Assembly: GCA_029204225.1 (NCBI GenBank)
Contig: CM055092.1
Location: forward strand, 23,193,005 to 23,257,004
Length of the DNA: 64,000 nt
Source of the DNA: Diphasiastrum complanatum
Lineage: Eukaryota; Streptophyta; Lycopodiopsida; Lycopodiales; Lycopodiaceae
Direction: 5' to 3'
The notes beneath the pieces are model-generated. The model made no database searches, was not told where the DNA came from, and worked only from the letters and a program-made list of their open reading frames with translations. This document shows, one piece after another, positions 1 through 11,303 of the stretch (its first letter is position 1; the number at the start of each line of letters is the position of its first letter). A program made the position numbers and the translations under genes.

Positions 1-708
1 AGATCTTTACGAGCTGTGAAGTTGTCTTTTATGCCAATGATGTGGTTCCATAAGGATTCACCGATGTTTTTGAATATGTGCATAGGATCCAATAGATGGT
101 TTATCAATAAATTCCTCCAATAGGGTAATTTATGAAAAATAGACAACCGTTTCATATCATCAATGGATTTATTCCATGAAAAATTAACGTCGTGATATTT
201 AAGCCATTCACCATGCCATTCCGCTACTCCCATGTGTGGGCGTGGTGGCGTAGTTAGAGGATTATCTCATCGCCCTCAAAAAATTCGCCAATTTAACCTT
301 CAAAAAGGATGATCAAGCAACAAGTATTTGCGATGATTTTCGTACACCACTATTTTCAACATTTTTGTGCTACATCGACCCTCCAAAAGTGGTCCACAAA
401 TATAACATGCATTGTAACCCGATGTGGTTAAACCTGCATAGTTCATAAACCAAATTAAACATAAGCTTAGTTAAATATACTCAAACGTTAAACCCTGAAA
501 TGGATTAGATTCATTATATAGATACCTGAACATTCGCTTAAACCGGGGTAGTCATGCATCGTCCACATTAGAATTCCATGAACAGCGAAGTTTCGTTGTT
601 GTAAAGGTCTCGAGATGTCGTAAGCGTGAATACCATTCCAAAAAATGCACAATTCATCGACCAAAGGTGCAAGATACACATCCATGTTCTTAGCCTTGTA
701 CTTTTTTG
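1..708. repeat. Segmental duplication, copy 0 (right tail)
   Basis: This stretch is nearly identical to 26658-27365 and to 63307-64000, in the same orientation. Similarity to copy 1 stops at the run cttttttg (701-708 here, 27358-27365 there). To the right, copy 0 continues into more CACTA transposase sequence, while copy 1 jumps to an older CACTA arm. The left part of this copy lies outside the window. Confidence 0.9.
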
Positions 709-988
709 GAATCAATAAAGCCAATAACAAGTGTCCCATTTTAATACTCGACCATGGAGGTATGTTATAATTAATGAGCACAACTGGCCATGTGGACCAA
801 GTTGATGCTTAAACGCTAAAAGAATCATTAGAGAAAATTTGGCCTTGGAAAGGGCCTTATAAGGATTACACGTAGGATGACATTTTTTTGACAATGTAAA
901 ATGCTAAGATAAAATCTTTTCTGCCCACAATCCTGCCAACACAGTCTTCGATGGTTAGCCATTATGTGCATAGTATAGTTTGTCGTTG

Positions 989-1326
989 AAAAAAATCATA
1001 ACTTTTGAACGACAAGTTATGATTATGGTGCCATTAGAAAGCCCTCTATGAGAGCTTTTCAACAACACCCAACATGACCCAGCTGCAAGCACATTTGACC
1101 GAGTCAAACTGGTTAAATGTGCTTGCAACTGGTCAACTACGCTTGAAAGAGATCCGGTTGACCAAGTGTTGACCGACCAAAACTTTAACTGGCCATAACT
1201 TCTTCACCATATCTCGGAACTGGGTCATCTTGGATGTCATTGAGAAGCTCTTGTGAAGGGCTTTCTAATGGCACCATAATCGTCTCAATCCGACTTGTCG
1301 TTCAAAGGTTCCACTATTTTTTTTGC
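989..1326. mobile_element. Fold-back/MITE-like inverted repeat inside the TNP2 gene
   Basis: Arms of about 70-85 bp (989-1060 and 1241-1326) are inverted copies of one another. They share the words ttgaacgacaag and attatggtgccattagaaag in opposite orientation. Between them lies a second hairpin at 1085-1126, with arms gcaagcacatttgacc and ggttaaatgtgcttgc (one mismatch). It separates the TNP2 blocks at 488-894 and 1538-1765, so it is either an intronic or an inactivating insertion. I could not define a target-site duplication, so superfamily is open. Confidence 0.7.
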
Positions 1327-2371
1327 TGAGTTGCATACTAGACTACAAATAAAATGGCTCATTTACGGGCTGTCCCTGATGCAAAATTATAGTTTTTTTA
1401 AAAACCAAAGAAAATCAATTTGAAGGAGCTACGTTACGTAGATTTCCAATTTGAGTGTTTTTACTGGACCATGTGGAAGAAACTTGTGAGATGAAAAATA
1501 AAAAGTATCTTTTTTTGTGCTCAATTTTTTTTTAATGTTACGCATCCATAGCAAGGCCAAATCTCAAATTACAAGGTTTGTTTTTAAACTCGGGCCATTG
1601 GTCTTCAATATGTTTCCATGCAGGTGAGTCACTTGATACTCGCATCACATAATCCGTAGATCGATTTTTGACATGCCAATTCATTAGTTGTGCCAAAGAT
1701 TTATATCGAAATAAATGTTGCAATCGTGAGATAATTGAAAAATGTCGTAACACTTTTCGTGGCACTTTATTCCCTTGTATGTCATCTCAAAAACGTGAAG
1801 CGTTACACATTGGACATTGAAGCTTTTCTGAATACTCACCTCTATATAGAACATGGTCTTCTGGACATGCATGTATTGTGTGGTAATCCATTCCAAGCAT
1901 ATTCGATGCAACAACCTAAAAAAAGAGCAATGTGAGTTATTAGAAAAGAAAAAAAATTAACTTAATGTAAATATGCTGTAAAGTACAATAGGTGTGTTAT
2001 GCGTTAAGTACCCGAATAAAGATGTCATGCTAGGTCACTCCATTTGTATGTTGCTTGAAGGTTTAGAATAAGAATTGACATAGCTGTCTTGAAATGGATG
2101 CTCCAGGATATAATGGAGTGTCTGCCTCCTTGCGCAATAGAATATTGTCTTCATCCATATTCTCAAATTGTTTGTGATCTCCGTTTTCATTAGAAGATGC
2201 ATGCATAGCATCATTCTCATTTGTTTCAAAGTAAGATTCAAACATGTTGTGCATTGCTTGATCGTGTTGCACCTCATCATCATAACCATTAGAATCAAGT
2301 TGATTACTCTTTTTTCCAATTGTGTTTGCCTCTTCAATTTGTTTCATTCTTTGTTCTCTCATGTCTATCAA

Positions 2372-2700
2372 AACTTAAGTTGATTGTAACTAAACATGGA
2401 TGGATCAACTCCGTGGAATGACATTCAATTTATTGGCTACACATATAAAACAAATTTCATAAGTGACGTATATAGATTGACGAAGATTGTAATAAAAAAC
2501 AAAGATATCTATCTCTTCTTTTGTTATCACAGGTATGAAAGTCCCACTCCAATATGCATTAAAGTTCTGTAGTCGATTTTCTTTTCTACTTCATTTCAAT
2601 ATATTAGGGTTTATTATAATGTATTGTACGTTTATGAATGTAGTAATCATATCGGGGTCAGGCAGTGGTGAAAGCTCAAGAGACTATGTTTCAACTTTTT
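2372..2700. other. Spacer between divergent CACTA ORFs
   Basis: This AT-rich stretch lies between the 5' end of the minus-strand transposase and the plus-strand second ORF. By position it could hold a two-way promoter of the element. I see no distinctive motif and no gene. Confidence 0.35.
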
Positions 2701-3590
2701 ATGCATCATTAACTCATGAGTAGAAAACACAACTGCAAAGTATGTTTAACCGAGATGAGAGTGGTCCTTCACAAGCGGTCGCGGCTCCCGCCCCCACCAA
2801 AGAGTCATCCACAAATCCTTATTATAAAGGTAATATAATTGCCAACAGAAAAGAAAGGGTGGTTTAGGACCGGCTCTATTCTTTATGCCAACGCCATTTT
2901 GGTGACAGATTCTTTAATAAATGGTCCGAACAACCTACCATCGATAAACGATAGGTTAGAAGGAAATTCATAAGTATATGAGCTTATGGATTAGGCATCG
3001 TCATGATATGGCACGACGAGCTTATAGGGATGAGCAATCCAAGACCTCCTAGTGTTCAAGAAGTGATTGAAATCGTGTAAAAACGGATGAATGAACACTA
3101 GATAGATACAAGATTCAGAAAGATGTCGCAGCTGCTAGGATGCATGGGGTAGGAAATCCTAGGTTGTGGGCTCGAGCGGAAAAGTGCGATTGCAAGCAAG
3201 CATGGTAAGTGAACCTAGACTATAGTTTATCTTTGATTTCATATGCTTTTATTTTTTAATATACATTATGACTAGCTGCTCCAACGTAGCCCTCAATTAA
3301 TTTCAACTTAAATTGAATGCATGGATAATTGGCGGACTATGGACGTCTGCCAACTAAGGAGTATGACTTTGCCTTCAGGGAATCATACAAGACATTAGTC
3401 AACAAACTAAAGAGCGAGGGTCATCCTCCACATGTAAGTACTAGTTTTTGTATTCATACTAATGTGGTTTGTATTCCCAGGTCAATTTTATTTAATTTAA
3501 TATGATCGAACATTAAATATTAATGTTGTTTGTTTGTTTGTGTTCATGCAGACTGGACGTCACGACGATGACGAGTAGATTAGGTTTATA
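2700..3590 (+). pseudogene. CACTA second ORF (accessory transposase-like), broken
   Basis: The plus strand holds coding-like blocks with conserved-looking pieces: a block around 3115-3205 reading ARMHGVGNPRLWAR, then after an apparent gt..ag gap a block around 3340-3430 reading EYDFAFRESYKTLVNKLKSE, and a last short block near 3550-3580 (GRHDDDE). The same last two blocks recur, diverged, at 27366-27590, which suggests they were once under selection. The position, next to TNP2 and internal to the subterminal palindromes at 4091-4640, fits the second gene of a CACTA element. I cannot match it to a specific TNPA family. Frames contain stops, so it is not functional as read. Confidence 0.45.
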
Positions 3591-4090
3591 AGTTTTAGTT
3601 GATGCGTTTTTAGTTGATGTTAGATCTAGAAAGACTCATGCGAAATTAAAGCACCAATTTTGTATTACATTGATTGATATTATGAATATATTATTATTGC
3701 AAATGATCATGCTATGTTGCCATTGCTTTTATATGTGCAATGTTCTTTTTTCAAAAATTGAATGTTGAATTTCGAGATGTGGATTGACGTAATAACCAAC
3801 TAAGAATCCAAAACCATGTGCATGTCAGATTTCAAAATAAGAATCAATATCATATATAGAAATCTAACGAAATTTATGATGTGCATAAAGTAATGCAATA
3901 AAGTATTGTCATTCATAATGCAGATGAAGTAAATACCTCATGCTTAGCTTGTTATTTGATCCAAATGTTGAATGCAACTCAAAAATATTGTTTCAAAAAC
4001 AATTCATGAACATCGCTTCTCCAAGAACACCACTCCAAGAACAGCCCGATAAAAATGTGTACGCTATTTTTTAAGCATTTTTTAGTTTAA
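3591..4090. other. CACTA 3' arm, non-coding
   Basis: AT-rich sequence between the second ORF and the palindrome array. The part 3600-3960 is recognisably related to 27600-27900 (shared words attgattgatatt-like and cttatgctt), so it belongs to the CACTA element. No ORF. Confidence 0.5.
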
Positions 4091-4640
4091 TTTTATCTAA
4101 TTTGGGACGTCACAATCCAACATCCCAATGCATCGGACACACGTGGGATAGACGTCCGGACCTTTTTTTTGATCATTTTGTTAACAGACGTCGGATTTCG
4201 ACGTGTATTTGGGATGTCGGAATCCGACATTCAAGTAGATGTCAGATGGGCGTCGGGGACAATTTTGGGGCTGGATTTATAAACGTTGAATTTTGACGTC
4301 TATTTTTAACGTCCAATTCCAACATCCACGTTGGATCGCGAGCGACGTCTTTGGACGTCGGATTGCGACGTATACATCGGACGTCGCAATCTGACGTCCA
4401 TGTCGGACGTTGCAATTCGACGTCCACGTCGGATTCATCCTCATCCACCGAGAACTATTGTTCTGGATTTTGACGAGTGGGGGTTATGTATGTTGGATTG
4501 CAATGTGTTTTAAGGACGTCGGAGTTCGACGACCTCATTGCGACGTGTTTTTCGACGTCCATGACGAATTAAAAAAAATTAAGCTCACGATTCATGTCAA
4601 AAACACGTCACAAATCGCAGCATGTGTTGTTGTGCCGGAT
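4091..4640. repeat. CACTA subterminal palindrome array (GACGTCGGAAT / CGACGTC)
   Basis: About ten imperfect copies of an 18-20 bp palindrome built on GACGTCG-(G/C)AATYC-GACGTC occur in about 500 bp. Examples are gacgtcggattgcgacgt (near 4357), gacgtcgcaatctgacgtc (near 4381), gatgtcggaatccgacat (near 4212) and gacgttgcaattcgacgtc (near 4406). Clusters of short repeats beside the ends of CACTA elements are the known binding sites of the element's accessory protein. A smaller cluster of the same motif lies at 23125-23220 and 60135-60230, next to the other side of the TNP2 remnants, which supports two subterminal regions of one family. I did not find a clean CACTA terminus to the right. Confidence 0.6.
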
Positions 4641-5364
4641 GTGCAAAACAATTGTTATGGAACTCATCTATTTCTCTTTTAGGACCCAACGGGGTTATAG
4701 CTCATTTGGTTAGTCTACCTTGCTATCTTCGACAGATTTCTTCACCGATTTGTTGTCCATTTTGTTGATTGTTTGGAGGCTGTCCGTAGCCCTACTTCGT
4801 CACCATTTCAGTGGTTTTTTCATCATTTTGTAGGACATTTGTGGATCTTACTAGCTGTTGCTTAGCATCTATTTTCAGCTTGGATCTTCAGCTTAGATCT
4901 TCAACATTTTTAGCTTGGATCTTTAGCTTTCTCTCTCCACTTATTTTGCAAATTATCACTATCGTCTGGAGGAGGATTGGCGCCCTACTGCTGCCCACCT
5001 ACTACCTAGTTTCCAGCCCACCATCACCTACGTCCAGCACCCTACTTTACTTTCCGCTTGATGTCCACAGCTACACCTATTTGTACTTGTAGGAATTCAG
5101 TGGGCCTTCAATGGATACAACTTAACCTTTCTGGTTTAGAGGTTGCACCAGAATCATGGAACCTTTTGCCCCTTTCATGAGTCGTGTTCCGGGATCCCAT
5201 CTCCGGACGCCTAGCCGCCCACGAATCCAAGTGCTCCCCCTTACCCGCAAAGGGGCGGGTACCAGGGGACATTTACCACTTATATCCACTTTGAAAAAAA
5301 GTCCCACTTCTACTTATGGAATTTCTTTGAGCGTGGGCTGTGGCTCTACTTTGTCACTCCAACA
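4641..5364. other. Non-coding; probable LTR body at the right side
   Basis: No gene seen. 4866-4935 holds a small degenerate repeat of agcttggatctt. From about 5100 to 5364 the minus strand reads like an LTR that starts TGTTGGAGTGAC at 5364 and has a TATA-like ggatataagtgg near 5285. The left end of that LTR could not be placed. Confidence 0.35.
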
Positions 5365-5410
5365 CTCCCCCTCAAAGTGGGGCACAGTCACGTTGTCTAC
5401 TCTGATACCA
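5365..5410 (-). mobile_element. Tiny LTR-element core: PBS and polypurine tract only 22 bp apart (TRIM/SMART-like candidate)
   Basis: On the minus strand, TGGTATCAGAGT at 5410-5399 matches the primer-binding site complementary to plant initiator tRNA-Met. It is followed after 22 bp by the polypurine tract TTTGAGGGGGAG (5376-5365), which abuts an LTR-type start TGTTGG (5364). Such an internal region of about 46 bp is far shorter than in coding elements and recalls TRIM/SMART elements. The sequence to the right (5411 on) does not obviously repeat the left LTR, so it could also be a deletion product. Confidence 0.4.
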
Positions 5411-6070
5411 CAGATGTGAAAAGAATGCACTTAGAAATTGCAAATTCCAGCTAGAACTCTGGTGACAAACTAATAAAAAATCTTGAACGATTCACGAAAC
5501 TCGAATTATTTCTGTTTGAGAATAATTCGTGCTTGGATCAATCAGGCTATGTAACACAACAAAACGAAACGAGACGAAATCTAGACGAAAATGAAATGAA
5601 ACCAAGCGAAGCGAAACTTAAACAAGCTCTGACATTGATTCATGCTGGAAGCATAGAGATCACGAAATGACACGAAACGAAATGAAGCACAAGCATTCGT
5701 GAAAAGATCAATCAGGCTCTGTAATGAGAGAAGACGAGACAAAACAAAACAAGACAAAACTAAACTAAACTTAGGTGAGCTCTGAAATTTATTTACCCTT
5801 TTAGCCAAGTGATCGCGAAGCGAAGCGAAACACAAAGTGAAAGGATTTGCAAACAAGCTCAGTTTGTCAGGAATTCAGATATGATTGCTGGTCACTACCG
5901 GCTATATCATTCTTACAATCCTTCAGAGTATAGACAGACACTGATGATCTACTTTAACAAATTAATATAGCATTCAATGAAATCAAACCAAAGTGTGGAA
6001 TTAAATAGACAAGTGAATCAGACGCACGAATAGTAGAAGACAAAAATACAGAATACATGTCCGCCTGCGA
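5411..6070. repeat. Purine-rich degenerate repeats (cgaaacgaaa)
   Basis: No gene. Blocks rich in acgaaacgagacgaaat-like words occur near 5553-5617, 5660-5697, 5732-5775 and 5814-5840. The phrase gatcaatcaggct(a/c)tgtaa introduces two of them (near 5536 and 5707), giving a repeat unit of about 171 bp. Probably part of an LTR or leader of the adjoining element. Confidence 0.45.
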
Positions 6071-8734
6071 GCGAGACAATTTCTAGCATGAAGTTATTCT
6101 TCTAAAAGACTGTTATGTCATATAAATTACTACTTGTGTGAATAGACTTGGAATTCAAATAATTCTAAGGTTAAAATGTTTCAATTTCTTAAACCATAAA
6201 ATTTCTCTTTTGCATAAATGGATTTTGATAGGGTAGTAGTTTCTATCACTCATATTGGAAATAATTGAAAGAGAAGTCCTGTTTGTAATGAAGTGAATTC
6301 TTTAGTGGAAGCACTTATTACTGACTTTTCTTGGATTTAGATATTTTTATATATCATCTTTCGAGTTAACTTTTATGGAAATTTATAATTTCTTTAAAAG
6401 GAGGGGTGAAGTGGTGGGATAAATTTCTATTTGGGAATCTGTGGTTTGCGTAGTTTTCGGAAAAGAACCAACTGCGTTATAGAAATGAGATGTGGTTTGG
6501 AAGTAATTTCGGATAGATTTAGAGTAAGATGCCTAATTGGAACTTTTCGAAATATGAGGAATTCTCTAGGGATTGTGTGGACAATTTGGAACTGGAACGG
6601 GTTTAGAATTTGAACCATTATCTATAAGTAGTGCAGTAAAAGGTCAAAGGTTACTAATTCCATTCTAATTGGAATAGAAGTAAGTTTGATCAGGATTTAA
6701 GTCTGAGAGTTCTGTATTGGATCAACCTAATCTTAGTTGAGTACTAGGATGAGAATGGGGTTGATTGAGTGGAAGAAATTATGCTATTAAAAGAAATTCG
6801 ATTGGAAAACTATTGAGAGTAAATTTTATTCATCTCAGAAATTTCCCGGATATGTTATTTACTCATGAGAAATATAAAATATTTTGTAGCTAAGTTACAA
6901 GATCTCAGTGAGATATGTGAGTAACATATGTGGGTTATGGAGGATTCTGCCATATAAGAATGTGTTTATGTACTGGGAAGTAGTGAGATTATTCACATAT
7001 GTGCACGATTAATCTTGTATGAATCTACTGTGTATTCCTGGTTACTAGAGTTTTTGGTGCACTTAACCTAGTCGGTAAACATAGACATATGATCAAGTAT
7101 TGTTTTGACAGATACTTGTAGAGTTAACAAATCCTTGTACAGAAGATTTATCGATTAGCTTATAAATGATTTGGGTAAGGATCTAAATGTGGTTTTATAC
7201 TAGTTTTTCACCTAGACATTTGAGATTTTTAAATCATTGGCAATTAACTTGAGTAGTTGATTACTCCGGGATGAAGTTAATTGGTAAAATGATCAGTGTG
7301 ATGTGGATTCAGAAGAAACTGATGGTTTTGATTTATATTGCTTGTAAGACGCATGATTAGTAAATCATTTCGGTTCATCAATTAAAAATTGTGTGCATTG
7401 GATATACAATATTCTTGGGATAGAGTATTCCTTAGTTAAGGGATAGACTAAGCTCATTAGTGGTTGAATCCCAGAGAGCTCGATTGGATAATGAATTATA
7501 ATGAATCCAAGAATAATAACTGAATTAATATTCAGCAGGACTTTAGATATCTAGATTTGATTCTAGATTGTAATCTAAAGTTTTTTTGTAGTTGAAGATG
7601 ATTATCATTTTGGTATTCGTTAAGTCTTTAATTACTAGTGGTTTATAGAACTTGAATATCTCGCACTTTAGTCAAAGAGTCATGTTTGAAGAATGTTCCT
7701 AAAATCCAGTATTTTTCTAGTGGGAAAGATTTTGGAATGATTCTTACTTTTTCTGAGTTATGTTGGACATATACTCCAGTATCCTGTAAATGATTATGTT
7801 TTGGATTTCGGGGAATTATAATTGACGAATTATATGAATCTAAATATTTATGGTAGATGAATCATAAATAGATACTTAATTATTGTCAGAGGATTATAAG
7901 GAATTGTAATGATTCTTAAGTGTGATGATTAATTCTTGATCTATTATTTGAGTAAGAATCCAGATCAGTGTTTTGAATCTCTCTACTCCAGTATTTTATT
8001 TGAGAGCCTATGGATCTCACAGATATTCCCACAAGATAAGTATTTTATTTGTGGATAATTTAATCTATCTAGTGGATGTTATTTTGCTACAGTTTATGGT
8101 CTGTAAATGCTTGAGTACAGTTTTTCATTTGAATTGAATCTCCAATTATCTTAGGAGACAAACAAGTCTATTAAGGTGAATGAATGTTATTTTTCTTGCA
8201 TTTGGTGCTAGAAACAAGAGCATTTAACTCAAAAGAGTATATGGGATACTCAGAGTTGAGTTTTAGTCATTCTATATCTTAATGATTCTTCTAGAGATTC
8301 TAGATAAATGAATTATCATATCTTAGAATTTGGATTCTAAGGATATTTGTACTTGGAAGCTTATGAATTATTTGCCAGAGTGGTGAATAATTTCAGAGTG
8401 TAATTGTAGTTATTTTATTAATTCTTTAACTTCAATCTCTTAAGTTGGGTTATTTCATCTAGTGTTTGATGTAAGTGCTTTACATGAAGGTGATGTTACT
8501 AACTTGTGATGAATGTAACCCAGATGGAAAAATTCATCGCTTAGTGTACTTTTCAAGCCTGAGTTGTACTCCAGTGTAGAGATTATCATTTGAAAAATAG
8601 GATTATCTCTGAGTACTTGTTTGACATGAAAGTTTGACTAAGAATAATAATTTTCTAGCTTGATATTTAAAGTTAAAAGAACTATTCCTATTATTCTTTC
8701 ATGTTTAGAGAGCTTCTAAGGATAGAAGTAGTTT
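6071..8734. other. AT-rich stretch without recognisable genes
   Basis: No ORF longer than about 60 codons with any family resemblance. It ends in a polypurine tract and LTR start (8735-8748), so it is most likely the decayed interior of a plus-strand LTR retrotransposon. The motifs are too eroded to assign. Confidence 0.4.
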
Positions 8735-9183
8735 AAGGAGGGAAGAATGTTATGTCCATGGCCAGTAAGTAGGATTCAATATACTCCTAATCTTGGATAC
8801 ACGGCATTCTAGTAAATCAAGCTGTTAGTTATGCCACATCATACTGGATGTGACCCGAAAGTAACTAATATCTTTGTGAGGCCCAGAACACACTAAATGG
8901 AATTTAGACAAGGTAAGAGACATTGTATGCATGCGTAGAGTTATCAATAGCAATTCTATGAATAGTTGGTCCATGCTTAGGACTCTATTCTAGGTGAATC
9001 TATGTATAGGAAAGTTAGGGCTATGCATGGCTATGTGCTCAAGATGCTTTTGGCTCTATATATTGGGTCCAAACTTGCTATGTACAAGTGGCACTTTAGC
9101 CATTCAAGTAACCAACAAACAATATTGACAAAATGTACAATATTCTACATGGCTAGATTTGCCAATGTAGGCAATTTTTCACA
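8735..9183 (+). mobile_element. Polypurine tract plus relic LTR(s)
   Basis: The tract aaggagggaagaa (8735-8747) is followed by an LTR start TGTTATGTCCATG at 8748. The first 100 bp resemble, in opposite orientation, the LTR piece at 16485-16600 (shared words tgttatgtccatg and tagttatgccac). From about 9060 to 9183 the sequence instead resembles the 3' end of the copia LTR at 10392-11093: attctacatggctagatt, then ggcaatttttcaca. So two relic LTRs may be joined here. A TATA-like tctatatattgg lies near 9053. Confidence 0.5.
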
Positions 9184-9488
9184 GGAAAGAATCATATAAA
9201 CCAGTCTGATGTCTTATATTCAAGAAATTACTAAGGAGTATAGGATTAATTAAGAAAGTGAGAAATAGATTTGAGGGCCTATGATCTTGTGAATAGTAAG
9301 ATATAATATTGGAATATAGACTAAAACTCAAAATTTTCCAAAATACCCATTAGAGGAGTTCTAAATCCAAAAAAGACCCTTTGTAAAGATTCTTTTTATA
9401 TTTTTTCTCAATTTCTTCTTACACATGGACCAATCAAAATACTCAAATTTGAAATTTACGTACGTAACCTTTTGAGACCACAATTTAC
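9184..9488. other. Non-coding spacer left of the duplication boundary
   Basis: AT-rich, no ORF or repeat recognised. It is not similar to the sequence left of copy 2, so the duplicated block begins at about 9489 (cggcattaagca). Confidence 0.4.
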
Positions 9489-10391
9489 GGCATTAAGCAA
9501 TACAGGGATTACCAGCATCCTAACTACAAAATACAGTTTCCGACCACACTTACTACCACTAATGTCCACTGTTCTTCTCCCCTTCAGATTTTTAGTCCCC
9601 TGAAAATCTATTTCAGCTAAGGTACTAAGAAGACATAAGGACATTAGTAAATGTAAAAAGTGAATTATTGTAGGAAAAAGTCTAAAACAATTTCATTTCT
9701 AATCTATAGCTGGGTTGAATCACTGATGTACAAAAATCATCTACTAGTATAAAAAATTGTACTAGTATGATTTTTTGCATACAATTCATCATAGGATTTT
9801 AACTAGAAATGAAATAAGTTTGTTACTTTTGATCATTTCCTATCAATTACAAATTTTCCAATAAAATCGGACCGTTTCTTCTTTTTATTGACTAGTTTGG
9901 CATTACTTCGTCCATGTTGAACAAAATTATCCAAATTTGGAATATGAAATTACATGAATGGAAATTCTACCAATAGGATTTCAATAACTCTTAAAATGTA
10001 TCCAACCATATTTCACTGCTCAGATAAAGAGTTCTATCACCACTCATTCAAGCTGGCTAATTCATATTGTTTGACGGTTTTAAACTCAATTTTGACAAGT
10101 ATCTCACACAAACGTTCACTTGACCCATTTCTAATGATCAGTACCGATTCAAAATATATCAAACAAGTAACCAATTTTCAATTTTGACCAAATATGAAAT
10201 TCAAGAGAAAAGGGAAAAATTCAATTTTAATTTTCAATCTGGGAGTTCCTTACTCCAAAAGTTAAAATGACATTATAGTAAAAACTGCAGGCAAATTAAT
10301 TGTGGTTCCTTCTGCCAATTTTAAATCATCTGTAACCGAGAAATAATTTAGCCTTAGTGAAAACACTGTGACTAACTCTAAATGATAAATT
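9489..10391. other. Non-coding, duplicated at 38364-39274
   Basis: No gene. AT-rich sequence that continues, across the copia insertion, into 14971-16472. It is probably the far end of a long untranslated leader of the LTR element whose PBS is at 16473-16484 (minus strand). The last five bases (aaatt, 10387-10391) are the copia target-site duplication. Confidence 0.45.
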
Positions 10392-11303
10392 TGTGAAAAG
10401 TACAGTACTAAGGACCATAAATGGATCTTTGAATGATCCACAAGGTGATTGTATGCTTGTTAAACAATCTATCAGAAACTAGTCATCAGAAAACAAGATC
10501 TAGTTTAGCAGCTTGATAGGGAACAAGTAGAGACAATCACAGCATTGATCAATTAGTATAATCCAACTCCACATGTGTGGAAATAAGGCTGTAGTACAGC
10601 CTGTAGGCAGTGTTTACATAGTGCCAAAGCTGGGTTTCATTGGAAAAATAGAGTAATCACCATACAATGAGAGGAAACTCGAGTTTCTCCTTGAGGCTCC
10701 AAAAAGTTTCTATCTTCTCACTATGGAGAATGGGAATACATACCAAATTCGACTTCCTTCTTGAAGTTAGGTGGATTTACAGCATGTAATAAGGAAGTTA
10801 ACTCACTCTCCTTGACCTAAAATGAAACCCTAGTTTATTTCCTAGAGTTATGCTTGGTAGGTAGCTAGTTGGTCAAATTTTCACCTTAAACTTAGGTGTA
10901 GGTCCTATAAAGTAGGGATGACCACCAAATAGACATGACCAACTCTCTTGGCTTGACCTAACCTACATTAGGATGGGTTTCTCACATGGCATCATGGCTT
11001 CACATGTGTGGGACCCACTTGTGTACACAATTTACACTATTCTACATGGTTTTTGATCAAGCTAGATTTGCCAATTTTCGACAATTCTTCACACTCCTCC
11101 TCAAATTTAGCTTGATCTATTTACAACTCTCTTGATAGATGAATGAAAGCTTTTAGAAGTGTCTAAAAAATCCAGCTACAAACAAGGAACTTTTGAGACT
11201 CCAATAGAGAATGATGTCCATGAAGGATCTTTCACCACCTCTTAGAGGATCCCGTACAAGATGTTCCATAAATGTGTCCATATACATGTAGCACACTTCA
11301 AAA

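Larger units (their letters stand above)
1..2371 (-). pseudogene. CACTA (En/Spm) TNP2-type transposase, degenerate, C-terminus outside the window
   Basis: The minus strand carries a decayed TNP2 transposase, the DDE enzyme that cuts and pastes CACTA elements. Read from right to left: an acidic N-terminal block ending EADTPLYPG (about 2371-2063); a block with PRKVLRHFSIISRLQHLF, MNWH and FGLAMDA (1765-1538), matching the TNP2 pattern 'PRKVLRYFPL..RLKRLF..WH..GLASDG'; a block with YNIPPWSSIKMGHLLLALLIP-type sequence followed by MDVYLAPLVDEL and WTMHDYPGLSECSG (781-488); and a block with WHGEWLKYHD and LDPMHIFKNVGESLWNHIIG (about 231-1). Frames are broken; for example WPVVLINYN is read in one frame and its upstream part in another. 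A fold-back element sits in the gap 895-1537. The coding pieces may be exons or frame-shifted fragments. Family assignment is confident; activity is excluded. Confidence 0.85.

Noticed and set aside
4691-4713. tRNA-like start ggggttatagctcatttgg (A-box-like), possible tRNA or SINE
   Set aside because: No B box at the expected distance and no cloverleaf could be drawn.
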